DNA of 64,000 nt from the NCBI GenBank assembly GCA_012934845.2, contig WNNJ02003727.1:167687-231686 (forward strand), in the 5' to 3' direction. The notes under the pieces are model-generated. The model was not told the DNA's origin and did not search any database. It saw only the letters and a program-made list of their open reading frames with translations. This stretch comes from Pomphorhynchus laevis. Taxonomy: Eukaryota; Acanthocephala; Palaeacanthocephala; Echinorhynchida; Pomphorhynchidae. Shown piece by piece: positions 22,401 to 37,400 of the stretch. Within the stretch, counting starts at the first letter, position 1. Each line of letters begins with the position of its first letter. Position numbers and translations under genes: made by a program.

Positions 22401-25400
22401 GATCTAACGTTACATTCCCTCAGGATAGCTGCTCCAGTGGTGTATATACATTTTTGTATATTACTTTTATTGTAGGGTATCGTATTCTAACGATCTATTG
22501 AAACCTACTTTATGTGTGTGATTCGCTAGCCGGATCACTGGTTTTCATGCTGCCACTTGCAATAACTGTTTTTAATTTAACTTGATTGCATTTGTGAGCT
22601 GAAATACTTCTGATTGTAGCACGATACTATCCTCACAGCTATTGATGCTGTTGATACAACAAGACGCTAATAATCACCACTGGGTGAGTCTCATCACCTG
22701 CTGACATATACTTACATTTCACGTTTCGACCCTTATTATCTGCTTTCTCCGTACACTGATGATGATCGTCTTTGAACTCAGGACGTCTGTATATTGATTC
22801 TATGCTACATCTACTTGGCTGGCTGCTACAGTTGTGCAGATATACATTTTTGTATATTACTTTTTTGTAGGGTATCGTATTCTAACGATCAATTATAAAC
22901 CCACCCTATGTGGGTGACCCGCTAGCCGGATCACTGTTTTTCATGCTGACACTTGCAATGAATGTTTCAATGTTACTTGACTACATCTGTGAGCTAAAAG
23001 TATTCTAGTTATGGCAGTATTACTTTTGGTAAGAGATCGTATTCTAATGATCTATTAGAAACCTACCTTTGGTTTGTGATCCACTATCCGAATCACTGTT
23101 TTTCATGCTGTAACTTGCAAGTTGAACTTATAGTTCAACTTGATTTCATATGTGAGCTGAAATTCTTCTTATTGTGGCACGATGTTATCCTTACGATTAG
23201 TAGCGTCTTCCTGTATCAAGAATATGAACAATACGTGTGAGGACAATGTCGTGGCACAACCAGAAAAATGAAAAGGGCTATAATAATATAACTTTTTGAA
23301 TTAATATATATTAGTTAGTACACATTAAGTCCAGAATCTACTTCCATTTTCGATTAGATAGTTTTAACGGAACTAAGAAGAGAAACTTGCCGTTATTTAC
23401 CAGTACAATATTTCAATAGCTCCTGCTATCATCATCAGGTTTAAAATATTCATGATTTTAAATCTAAACATTTTTATTTTAATTCTAAATTTTCATTTAA
23501 AATTTTAATCCTAATGATAGCAGGAGCTATCGAAATATTGTACTGGTAAATAAAGGGTATTTTTTCTTTTTCATTCCTATAATACTTTTTTTTCTCACGT
23601 GTTTCATTACCCAATACTTGCACAATTTCACTTAGCCAAATAGATTCACTAACTACCGATTCTACAATCATCGCATACCAATAAATAACCAATGTCTGAA
23701 TTGCGCAGTTATTTAGCTCTACAAGACACCGTAATTGTCAGAACAAATAATTTTTGTAAATTTGTATTGACTTCTTAGCTGTTGAGAGGCTACAGTGGGA
23801 TTTCAATAAATTTCTCAGATTATATAATTATTATTAATTCAAAAATTATATTATTATAGCCCTTGCCATTTGTACAGTCAACTCGTTGCATTTTTATGGT
23901 CCACTCGCTGCATTTTATCGCTCACTCGCTGCATTTTTATAGTCCAGTCATTTCATCTTTATAGTCTACTCATTTCATTTTTATAGTACACTCGTTGCAT
24001 TTTTACAGTTTATTCATTTCAAATTTGCGCTTATCAAAATCATTACCAAAAGCCTTAGTGAAGTCGATGAAAATAGCGTAAGCGCGGCGAATAGATAAAT
24101 TCAGGCTAAAATTGATTCCCAGCTTCGGATAAGGCATTCTTTGTGGATTAGTGACTAGCTACTCGTAAAACTACGGTTATTAAAAATTCCAACAGAATTG
24201 TACGTGTGGTTAAGGATGGTAATACCGTGAAATGCGTTCGGGTCGGAACTGTCGACAGATTCTTTGTCAAGTATTTTTAATATAGACTGTTTCCACAATT
24301 GAAAAGGCTAACATCCGAAGAGTACTCTATAAAATAATTCGGTCCAGTACTGACCTAATATCACAAAAGTGCCCTTAATGTGGTCGTTTGCAATACAGTC
24401 AGTACTGATTGCTCTGTGGTTATAGATATGTGGTAAGTCAAAATAGCATTCATTGTCTATAAAGGTTGGATATTATGTTTGATATAAAGGAAAAATATGG
24501 TGATATCGTTAATACGGAAATTAGCAGGCTGATAGAGCCAAATGTATCGTGAAAATATGTTGAAAATGGGTATTCAGATTGTATAAGTATTGAAAATGGA
24601 TCACCCAAGCATGGATCGGGTGTTGTTACATATGAACCTATTTCTAGAGGGGCTAAACTTCCAATGAAATTTTTCTGCGTCACTTAATATTTGCATTTCT
24701 TCCTTGGGAAGAAATGCAAATAATTAGGACAATACAATGCAAATACAAATGGGAAGCAAATACATTGTGCATTGCTAATTATGTTTTGACCAATTTTATT
24801 ATTTACGTTATTTTATTATTTAAGTTTATCGATTGTGTTTTATTGAAATTTAATTTTTAATCATTATTAATATTTATAGCTATAAACTAATAATGACGTT
24901 GTAAATACTTTAGAATTACGTTTACTCATTTAGTATTTCACACGAACAGCAAAGTTTAAATTGCATACTTTTTTTACAACCTTCGACGAGAAGCTTTACC
25001 TGGAATGCGTTTCCTGCAAGCACATACCCCCCAATAGGGTATTTCGATCTTAGTCTACTCATCACTACAGGGTGTTCTCATTAGTGTAGCTTTATATAGT
25101 CTGTGTAGCTTTACAATTTCGACAGTACTAAATCGTCAGTAAACCTATGAAATAAATTCACTAAGCACACACTCCTCCACCGGTTACCAGCCTTATATCT
25201 GGTACTGTTTGCGAAGCAGGCAACACGCTTGTATACAGCTGAAACACAAAGCGCTAGCATTAGCTCTAGCGCTGATGTTAAAATACGTCACCCTATATAT
25301 AAAGGCTATATAAATACAGCTACTGGTGACGTTGTAAATATGAAATAATTTACTTTACTTTTTCAAACACGAACAGGAAATTTGAAACCTGCATACTTTT

Positions 25401-28400
25401 TACAACCTTCGTCGGTAAGCTTAACCTGGAACGCATTTACCACAGACGTCTAGCACCCAATTGAACTAGATACAGTTTGCTGACGCAAACCGTACGTAAC
25501 AGGTGGAAGAGTGTGCGCTTAGCGATTTCCTCTCAGAGGCTTACTGAGGATCAAACTTTACTATTCGTCTGTAATATCAAAATAGCAAAGTTAATTCTTT
25601 CGTGATTATAGCTATATGATTCGCTAATAATACGGCTATAAGATTCTGTTATGTACTCTGCATTTAATTGAAATAAATATCGTTTCTAAAATTGCACTCG
25701 AACCCCACGTAAAGTCAATGATTGTGAAATTGTAGTAACGCTGAATCCATTTTTGAATGAAAATGCATGTTTCTACAATCGAGTTTTACTTTAGAATATA
25801 CAGCGATTGGAATTCACATTTAAGGGATCTACTTGATGACACTAGTACAAGTATTTTAACTTCTCTCTTGTTATCCTGCGCTCGATCTTTACAAGTACTT
25901 ATATTTGTTTTGGCAATAATAAATGAATTCTGTTATATTATGTTATATAGTTTACAAAAACGAAAATTTTGTTAATTGAGCTTCTAAAGAATATGTGTAT
26001 CCGTTTGGAAGCGCTGTTCGTTCAAGATCGAATTTTACCATACTGCGTAAGTATACAGTATTTTTACAATTGACTTTGATATTTTTAATGATCGCTTAGT
26101 AAATTAATAGCAATTCATATCAATCATTCGTTAATAATTATTTATATTTAAGAACACTCAATTATTACTTAATCATTTATTAATTATTTTAAATTAAATC
26201 AATTTTATTTAAAATCAGTTAGTTGATTTTAATTACATTAAAAGTTATAGAAACTATAGAATGTACTAGTTGCTCGAGCGACTAGCACGATGAGTTCTTA
26301 ACAAATTTTACAAATAAATGAGTCAACGTCTCTTTTTGTTTTTACAGTTTGTAAATGTTTTCTGTAATTTACTAATAACTGGGTTGTACAAATAATTATT
26401 TGATAAATATTTGATTTATCCAATTTTTCTAGCTAACTGGGCCAACAAATTTTATATTATTTATAAATTAAATCTAATGCTAAATAAAATTCAAATAATT
26501 TAATAATAAACAGGTTTCGGCACCTATTCTGCGACCCAACACAACAGCGTGGCCAAATACATACTAATGACGTATTTCCACTGATGAAATTTGATTATTT
26601 AGTGCATCTTATCTAATACAAATCATATAATTTTAATATAATATAATATATTAAATATATTTTAATATAATATATAATATAATTTATGATTTCACTAATC
26701 ATATAATACTAATCATATTTAGTTTTATTGTTATTGTTTTGATTTATATATTTTATTATTTTCTGCTTGATGTTATTTTTATAGTAACCTAGTTTAAAAT
26801 ATGTATCTATTAAATTATTTAAACGATTTTGAAGATAGTATTATAATTTTATAATACAATTATATTATTATATAATATAATTATAAGGAGGAACTATAAT
26901 ATAATTATAGTCATCAGGAGGAACTGCTATGCTATCAGGTTTCGGCCCCTAACTCCTCTACCCAACATAGCAGCGGGGCCAAATACATGCTAATGATGTA
27001 TTTCCTCTGAAATAACTATCTAGTATCTTATTCTAATACAAAGTATATTATTTATTATCCATCCATAAAAATTTGCCACTTAAGAGTTTAAATTTATTCT
27101 TTATATTATTGTGTTGATTTATATATTTTACTATTTTCTTCTTGATGTCATTTTTATAGTAACCTAGTTTAAAATATGTATCTATTAAATTATTTAAATG
27201 ATTTTGAAGAAAGCCAATATCATTACATATTGTTGCAATTCTTAAAATTTCATTATTTAATGTATTATATTTTATATTATATGGTATGCATGAATGCTCA
27301 TGCAAAAATATGTTTCTTGTATATCAGAATAAGAATTAGAGGTCATCAGGATGAACTGCTATGCTATCAGGTTTCGGCCCCTAACTCCTCTACCCAACAT
27401 AGCAGCGGGGCCAAATACATGCTAATGATGTATTTCCTCTGAAATAACTATCTAGTATCTTATTCTAATGCAAAGTATATTATTTATTATCCATCCATAA
27501 AAATTTGGCACTTAAAAGTTTAAATTTATTTTTTATATTATTGTGTTGATTTATATATTTTACTATTTTCTGCTTGATGTTATTTTTATAGTAACCTAGT
27601 TTAAAATATGTATATATTAAATTATTTAAATGATTTTGAAGAAAGCCAATATCATTACATATTGTTGCAATTCTTAAAATTTCATTATTTAATGTATTAT
27701 ATTTTATATTATATGGTATGCATGAATGCTCATGCAAACATATTTTTCTTGTTTATAAGGAACATATCACAAAGTATATTAGTTATTATCCATCCATAAA
27801 AATTAAATTTATTTTTAATATTATTGTGTTGATTTATATTCTACTATTTTCTGTTTGATTTTATTTTTATAGTAACCTAGTTTAAAATATGTATCTATAT
27901 AAAATTATTTAAATAATTTTGAAGAGAGCCAATATCATTACATATTGTTGCAATTCTTAAAATTTCATTATTTAATGTATTATATTTTATATTATATGGT
28001 ATGCATGAATGCTCATGCAAAAATATGTTTCTTGTAAATTTAAATATGTCATCTTTACGATATAAATTAATAGTAGTTTAAATTGATGTTAATTTAATCT
28101 CATATCTAGATATAAAATTTCTTTATCATTAATATTGGTTTTATTAAGAATAAGGCTACCTGGATAAATTTGTTTGCTTATTGAATTTTTTAACTAAATA
28201 CACATGTCATCAATATAAATGTTAATGTAATGTTTATAATAGATAAAATTAATTAAATGTTAATTAATTAAATGTCATAATTAAATGTTTTAGGCAATAT
28301 ATGAATATTGTCTGGATAAGCTCAATACTGCTATTTCTGTGACTATTTAATTCATATATTAACAAATTAATATATCAATTCCAAAATAAGTAAATGATTT

Positions 28401-31400
28401 GACAAACTCATAATTTCTATTGCTATATATTCTTATTTTTTAGATTCACTTTCTTTCTGATCGTGAAGATAGTATCGTTAGAATATACGCTTTGGAATTG
28501 CTGATTACATGTCTTGATGTAATGAACACCGACACTTTCCATATTTGTCCAATCGGACTTTTCACAGATTATCTTCTTCAACAGCTCGTAAGTGACCAAC
28601 ATTTGTTTTATAATTTTATAATTTTATTATATAATGTTTTCTAAAATGTTGATAATATAAAATAATGTTGATAACATAATCTAATAAATATTTCTGTGAA
28701 CACATCTCCATGTAGAACCGATATTTTAAAACAATCAACACTCGTGTAATTTTTTAAGTAATATAATATAATATATTATAATATATTATAAAATATTACA
28801 AAATATTTTATAATATAAATTATAATAAATTATAATATATTACAAAATATAATATATATTTTGTAATATAATATCGTTAATCATAATAAATTCCTAATAC
28901 AGAAAAGTGGCTCGCACTGCCTGGTATCCTGACGATCTAGAAGCGGAGTTTAGAAAAGCTTAATAGAAGACTCTTAAGGTCTGAGGATAAAGAATATTGT
29001 CGATTAGATGATGAATTTGACATGAGATGTTTTTATATTAAAGTTTAAGTTTTTTCTTTTTTGAGTATGAGTTAAGTGAGGCTATTTATGGTAGTTTATA
29101 GTAAAGTTTAGTAACTGACGATTCTAATAGCATCAACTGTATATTTGCTCGATCTGAAGCCGAATTGCACATCGTCAATGTAAGTATGACGGCAACGGTA
29201 CAATCGACAATACACAAGACATGTATAAATAATTGAGAAGAGGTATCTATTGATAATAATCTGTTGCATTCATATCGCCCTTACCTTTATAAGAATTTTA
29301 ATAATCTTACAGCGACACGAATATGGGATAGGATAACCAAGCATAATAGAGTTAAAGAATAAGGCACAACAACCTGAAAGGCAAGCTCATAACGCCTCAT
29401 TAATTTTTATTTTTTTTAAACACGGTATTTAAATTCTTCAATTATAAATAATTTATATAATGGGTTATTAGAACAAGTACATATAATCCTCATACGGGCT
29501 GATCTTTTTATGAGATTTTATTAAGAATTTTTTAAAATGAACTTGTCTGCGAGCATTTTTATCTCAAGTGTCCAAGGGGCAAATTCGGATTTTTGAAGTT
29601 TAACATGGACGATATTTTTTAAACATTATTGTCTAAGACTATTCTCAAGCGTGCAATACATTATGTGCATTGATACATAATAAAGTTTGACTTACACAGT
29701 CGAGTTGTTTGTTCAGCTTGATCAAGCATCTTTTATGATTACACAGTAACAGCTAATGTATTGAATAAGTGGAGTACTTTGACTCATTAAATTATTTTTG
29801 TCGGCAGCTAATAGAATACAAGAACGATTATAATCGAAACAGCCAGAAAGAGAGTTTGAAATTCTTAAGTTCATTTCACTCCCCAGTTCTAACTGCACGC
29901 GTTTGATGTCTAATACAACTTCGTCAATTTGAAGCCTCGAAATACCAAATGAAAATACGTTTGGTATATAGGAATTTTACAAAGTTCCAAAAGATTCGAC
30001 GAGGTTTACTGGGCTTGGATAACTTATATTTGCCGTTTAAATCCCCTCAACCACGAAGTGTTTACTACTAGGTATGATCTCAACCACGAAGTGTTTACTA
30101 CTAGGTATGCATGCAAGCAGTAAATATATTTCGTGAATTATATCAGCAGATTAATGCGACGTATTAAAGTAACAGTCAATTAAAGTGATTATCGATGTGT
30201 GTAGATTATATTTGTTGATGTTTTCCATAACCAGTCGAGAAAAAGTGATTTGACCTCAAGGGCAATACCACATATACAACGATCTATAGAGATAAATATG
30301 TCTGGAATGTTATAAACGTATAAACGCTTTACTGATAACTTATCAGTTAAAAAGGTTTTAGTAACCATTCTAAAATCAAAGGTACTGTAAAAATCATGAA
30401 TATCATCGATGATCAGATATTTTAGTATTTCAAAAAGAATTAGCCTCTAAAAACTTTGTAGGCGTAGTGGCGCAGTTAGCGGAAACTTATATGTATAAAT
30501 CCACTGTATCTTGAAAGAGAACTGCGATTAATTCCTTTCGCGATGTTTGCTCATTTAAAATTTGGTACCCATAAGATCAAGTCATTGCCATTTTATGGTT
30601 TAGAATACGAAATGACTTTTGTGATTCTGCCGCTTGCTTATCTGCGAGTTCTTTGCCCGACGAGCGATAAATTTCGCTTTCAACTAAAGATCGACCGGAT
30701 TCGATAAAAATATTAGTAAACCTTTTCGATTGTTTTCATTGGAAAATGAATTTCGGAGAACTAAATCGCGATAAATAGCCTTGGTAATCGCTAACTACGG
30801 TATTATCGTTTTGCTGAAAGACGCCATAGTGAGAAACGTACATTCGATTGGATACTACATTTGATCTCACCAAAGATCTCTATTACGAGAATCGTTTGAT
30901 GTAAATATAAGATCCTCTATGATTACTGTTAGACACGCAGAGACCAGATCGTCTCCACACGATCTGGTCTCTGCTATAATCCTTTTAAAAATTCAGGTTC
31001 GTAATTTCCTTCCTGTCACCTTAATAAAGGTGACATTATTTAGTGATGTTGATAAATAATTGTGACATCATTATTTAATAATGATGTCACCATTATTATT
31101 CAATAATGGTGACATCACCATTATTTGTCGTAGTAGATCAAGTACTTAATAAAGCGAGTTTCGATGACACCTCCGTTTTTAACGACTGCAGATTTCTTTT
31201 AAGCTGATTAATATTCTTATGCTGCCCGGCTAATCTCGATGCAGAACACGGTCCACGATATCTCTCTTAGAATGATTAATCTGAATAGTCGTACTGGTTA
31301 TTTTAATAAGCCATTTCATATCAGAATCTTGTGGAATCAATCTTAGTCCAAACAAAACGTAATTAGAAGCAGAACCATTTTATTTCTGATGAAAGAAAAT

Positions 31401-34400
31401 TTAGATAGACATAAGACCTTAACTTATTTCTGTGGGTATTACCATCATAATTAAGTAACTTAGAAAAGGTTTCCTCTAACGCATTGTTGCATAATAAGAT
31501 GTCTTTATCTTCCCGGCATTGAGTATCACAACTTAAATCAAATTGATATCTATTTGATCATTTGCTTCCTGAAGAACATTTCAAATACGTTTGCCTAATT
31601 TCACGCATTCACTGTATTTTAACTATTGTAAGTTATCGTTAACAGTAAAAAAATCGTTATAAACACATTTCGTTTTCAATTATCAGCAGTTTTATCGATT
31701 ATTCACACGACCAAATTTACAGTAAATTGAGAATTCAATTTATGAATAGCTTAAAATAGTCAGCAAAAATGCTTTTCCATTTTGAAACTGTTAAAAACTG
31801 TTCAAAACTTTGCTATTATTTTCAAAATTATTACTAACAGTATAAAATATAATATTAAATAAAAATATGTTTATAATATTATATGTAATATTACTAATAG
31901 TAAGGTGCCACAAAATAAAATGAAATTATATCATTATTATTTCATTCTTATCACGATTCTTCCTGATCGCTTTGTGTTATTTACAAAACGTATCGATTGT
32001 AAATGTTGCAATCATTAAATATAATAAAATAGTAAAGATATAATAAAAATATAATAAAAATTTGAAATTTTTTTTTATTTTACAAGTAATTATGGATATA
32101 TTTGTTTTTCAATGTGTCACATGCATTTGCCATCTTTAAATCTTTAATAAAAATAAATTTACATCAACATTTAAATAATTTTTGTTGTGCACCTTGTTAA
32201 CCATACTAGCCAATTTTGCATGACATATGCAACAGTGACTTTCAAAAGGAAGGTCACACTTCGTTGTCTTTAGAAGCCATTATTTGATAGTTGTATTAAC
32301 AACACACAAAACAACACCAGCAGAAAACCAAAGATCGGTTCGCTCCACTCGCTGACTCTAAAACACACAAGCTAACTAGAAAACACAAGTCAAGCAACGA
32401 TATAAAAAGAGAAAATAACTCAAAACACACAAATGTCCATGACGCCCTCTTTCCAATGTAATGGTTGAAATGTAAAAGCTATTCTTGTGCGAAACAAGAC
32501 CAGAAGGTGATTTATAACAGGTGTTCTAACCGTTTGAATTCTTCTATTAATGCTCCAATAACCTACACTCTGCATACTTCATCGACCATGTATAACCTAT
32601 ATTAACTCCTTTAAGTTAAAATATGGGCATATATCATTGAAATGTTAGTCGCGGTTGCTCTTTATGCACTGTCGTTAAATTGCATCTTAGATATTCTGTT
32701 TTCAAGCCTAATTGTCTACAAGTTTCTGTTTGTTTCAACAACATAGAGTTTTATGCTAACTGCTGTATTTTTTACCCATTTAGTTCTCTATTATTATCCT
32801 TCACTGTCATGAATTTGCTGGTTCATTTTCGTTTACATGATAATGATGGATCATGCGATCTATCTATGTTGATTGCTTGTAATATCAACCAAATATCTGT
32901 AATCTGCTCATTCTATGCTCTGTCATCCTACCGTATTTTTAATCAGCCGACGAGTAATGTGTTAAAACACGTAAATTTCTCTTAGGTTGTTCTTTATACC
33001 GACGTGTCGCTGTAGCAAAATGAACATAGGTCGAGTATTTATATTTTTATATAATATTATATTATTGCTTTAAAATAATTTTATTAATTGTTCACTCACA
33101 CAATCAGATTTACATGAACACAAAATTGATAATCCAATTTATGATAGTTCAATTTATAATTATTCAATTGATAAACAATAGGAACAGCTTTTTTGAGCTA
33201 TTCATAAATTGAATTCTCAACTTACTGTTGATGTAAATTTGATCGTGCGGTTAATCGATAAAGTAATAAAATGGATTCATAACAATTTTTAAATGATTTA
33301 ATTAAAAAATCATTGTTTATTTAATATTGTTTATTCTATGTAAATTTTTAAATTTAAATTACAATATTTATAGATATTTATTATTATTTTATTTTATTGT
33401 ATTTTACTAGGATATTACAAACAAAAAATCTTTTCACATATCCAGATACGAACGCGCATTCTTCACAAAACTTCCCTCGGTACTGAGTCTTTCATTAAAG
33501 TATATACATTTTTTCGAATTGTTATCAATTTTACTTTTGAATTAGACTTTTGCAACACCACAAGGATAATTCAGTAAGCAAATGTGAGTTTTGTAATTGA
33601 GATGGTTATGTTTTTAGGTAGTTGAAGGCACCCAAGTTGAAACGTGGTTCCAAAATCAATTACTATGCTGTATTCACCACGACAAAAACTACGAGCTAAC
33701 TGTTCTTTGCCTAAACAGCTCACTCGAATGTCTTCAAGCACCTTTTAGTACTAGAAAAAGTATTGTTCGCCATTTAAATTTTAAATTTATATATTTTCAA
33801 ACTGTCGACCCGACAAACTTTCAATTTGTCGGCCTGATAAACTTTCAAATTATCAAGTTTTGAATCGAATCTTTAACTATTAAAACTCAACTATATATTC
33901 GTATTTAATTTGTATTATTATCGCTTTTATAAATTTCAATAAGCGTTTAAGACATTTTATAAAGCGTTTTAATTTTTTAAATAATAATTTTATAAGTTTG
34001 TATTTTTAGCAATTATATTTTATATTTTATACTACCCGTCGTTTCACATCGGGTAGGTTCCTAATATATCGTTAGAATACGATTCCATACCAAGAGTAAT
34101 ATACAGAAATGTATATATACACCACTGGAGCATCCAGCTTAGTGGATTTAACGTTGAATCGCGATACATACGTCCTGAGTTCCAATCGGATCAGCACCAG
34201 GGTACGGAGTAAGCAGATAATAAGGGTCGAAACGTGAAATGTAAGTATATGTCAGCAGGTGATGAGACTCACCCAGTGGTGATTATTAGCGTCTTGTTGT
34301 ATCAACAGCATCAATAGCTGTGAGGATAGTATCGTGCTACAATCAGAAGTATTTCAGCTCACAAATGCAATCAAGTTAAATTAAAAACAGTTATTGCAAG

Positions 34401-37400
34401 TGGCAGCATGAAAACCAGTGATCCGGCTAGCGAATCACACACATAAAGTAGGTTTCAATAGATCGTTAGAATACGATACCCTACAATAAAAGTAATATAC
34501 AAAAATGTATATACACCACTGGAGCAGCTATCCTGAGGGGATGTAACGTTAGATCGCGATAGAGACGTCCTGAATCCGATCAGCACCGGGGTACGGAGTA
34601 AGCAGATAATAAGGGTCGAAACGTGAAATGTAGATCTGTGTCAGCAGCTGATGAGACTCACCCAGACTGATTAAGACGTCTGCTATATCAAAAATAGGGA
34701 CAATACCTGTGAGGATCATATCGTGTCACAACCAGCGAAATTTCAGCTCTCAGATGCAATCAAGTTAAATTAAAAATATTCATTGCAAGTGTCAGCATGA
34801 AAAACAGTGATCCGGCTAGCGGATCAAACACATAGGGTAGGTTACTAATAGATAGTTAGGATACGATCCCTAGCAAAACTAATATACAAAAATGTATATC
34901 GGACGTTAATATGTATATCGGACTATTGACTATTGCCAGCGGACTGTAAAAATGAAATGAGTGGATTATAAAAATGAAAAGGGTTATATGTCATGAATAC
35001 ATCCAATACACCATTTAATTATGAATACATCTTATACTTCATTTATGTGAATTCATATTTATGAATTCACATAAAGTGTTTACACATAAATGTAACACTG
35101 AATGTTATCTGATGTTGTATTACAGTGACTTACGAATGCTTACATATAAATAGTTATAAAATGTCATACCTATTTTCCAAATGTTCAAAACATTATCCAA
35201 GAAATTTGTCTCTTTTATTTGATAAGAACCATCAATTCGTAATACGTTCATTTAATTGTTGATTCTTGAATTCAATAAATCAAATTGACTAGGACATTGA
35301 ATTTATCTTGAAGATATCGAATATCAAGTTTCTCTTTGAAAATGAATAAGCGTTTTTGATGTTCGGGCTCATCAAATATTCGTGATTTAATTTTAATTTT
35401 TTATCTTTCATTTTGAAATATCAATTTTTGTATTTCGCTAGCTGTTTTTAGCATCATTAAAAACATCATCAGCTGCTCATTTAAAAATATAGAATATTTT
35501 GATACTATGATTAAATATCAAAATAAATAAGTGCTTATTGATCCTGCTTCAAATTCCAAATAAAGTTATTTTTTATTAAACATCATATTTTAAATTTTGT
35601 ATGTACTTTGAAATTTTATTTTTATATGAATACAATATTTTAGCCTTCCTATTCGTGTTGTCTCATCTAGCCACTATTCCCAATAAATTCACAGAAGATT
35701 GGCGATCACGTATGGACTTCTTTAATTGTGCAACAACACTATGTCCTTACTATGGTGGACCAATAGCTTCGACTTTTCTGCAAACCTTTCTCTATCACGT
35801 AAGCTTCAATTACAAAATATTTGTCGACTTTCGTTTTTTTATTCTGCACACATGTAAACACCAAAGTAATTTAATAAAAGTAAAGTGATTTAAAATTCTT
35901 ATTCTTTTTTACTTATTTCAATTCCTAATTTAAAAAGTAGAACAAACAAAATGACATTAAGAACAACGATCTTTCTTATTGGTGCTCTTATTATTAATTT
36001 ATTAATATATTAATTTTCTTATTATTAATTTATAATAATTATTATAAATATAATTATTAATGAATAATATTATTAATATAAATTGTCATATCAAAAGTTA
36101 TTAATTATAACAATTAAAAACGTTTATGTATATTTTGATGATAGAAAATAATAAATAAAAAGTTATAATTGTAATTGATTTATAATTTGTTATTTATTAT
36201 TATAATTATTGTATATAGTAATCAAAAAAGTTTGAATAAATAACATACAATAAATTAACATACAATCTAAAATACATACAAAGTAAGAAAGAAGTAAGAA
36301 AAACAACTGATTAAAAGCTGCTACCGAAAAATGGTTCGCGGAAAGCCAAACAATGTGGCATTTTGTTGTGGGTGCAATGGGCAAAGTGCTAAATGCAAGT
36401 CTTGCAAATGTGTTAAGGCAGACAAAGTTTGTTTCAACTGCAGAGCTTCAAACTACACAAACCACAAGCTGTAAAATTCAGATAGGCTTAAAGTAATTCG
36501 TCAAAATTAATATTTCCCTCAACTGCCGAGCTGAGAATAAACGAAGAGTCGAGCAATAAATCTTTCACTTCACTACCTTGGAATACCCAAATAAATACTA
36601 TATTTAATAAAGTCATACTGTTGAACGAAGATTAATCATGTGGAAATAAAAATTATTTAACAACCTCTTAATTGAATCTCGTTTACTCCAAAAAGAATAT
36701 GTATGTCGGATGCAAATGAAAAGGAATTACAATAAAAGTTGGATCGGTTAATTCATTTCCATGATGAATCACGGTAAAATAAGAGCTGCAATGCGTTTCA
36801 TTGGAGAAGAAAATTTAGAATGTCGCAGCCCGTTGAAACTGAACGACTTGATTGATAATAAGAGCGTACGTGAGAAGCTTGTTGAACTCCATCCTATCGA
36901 AGGTCTCTGCTAGATGAGGATTTCATACTGGATAGTCCTATGACAAACATGTATGGGAGCCCCAAGATCAATCGCGTACATGTGTATGCAAGCAGCGCTT
37001 CTCAGTTAAACACGCTCTCGCTTGTCAAACCGGTGGACTAACGATTATAAGACATAACATTGTCCGAGACTTCTTAACAAAAGAGCTAAATGACGTTGCT
37101 TGCACAGTAGTGACTGAACCGCAACTAAGCGCAGTGCTCGACAATTATGTATTTGAGAACAATACGACTACAAGACAACAACGTGCCCGTCTTGACGTAG
37201 CTTGCAATGGTCTATTTGGCGATAGGACTGCGCGATTTTTAATATATGTTTGCGTGTTCAACCACTTGGTGCAGTCCTACTCGTCTGAATCGTCTGTTCC
37301 GTATATTTATCACAAAAATAGGAAAATCTCAAAATATGGCGAACGTGTTACATGTATCGAAAGAGTAAAGTTTTTTCCATTTGTCGTGTCGTCATTTGGT

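Larger units (their letters stand above)
28588..33410. other. Long VPS15 intron with element scraps and hairpins
   Basis: It contains a LINE RT scrap (29120-29400), a tandem duplication (30049-30117), hairpins at 30947-30985 and 31011-31130, and coding-like unidentified remains at 30360-30840. An open stretch at 32680-32985 has no recognisable product. Confidence 0.5.

Noticed and set aside
32680-32985. 101-codon frame as a small membrane protein gene
   Set aside because: No signal peptide pattern, codon bias or homology is visible, and it lies in an AT-rich VPS15 intron.
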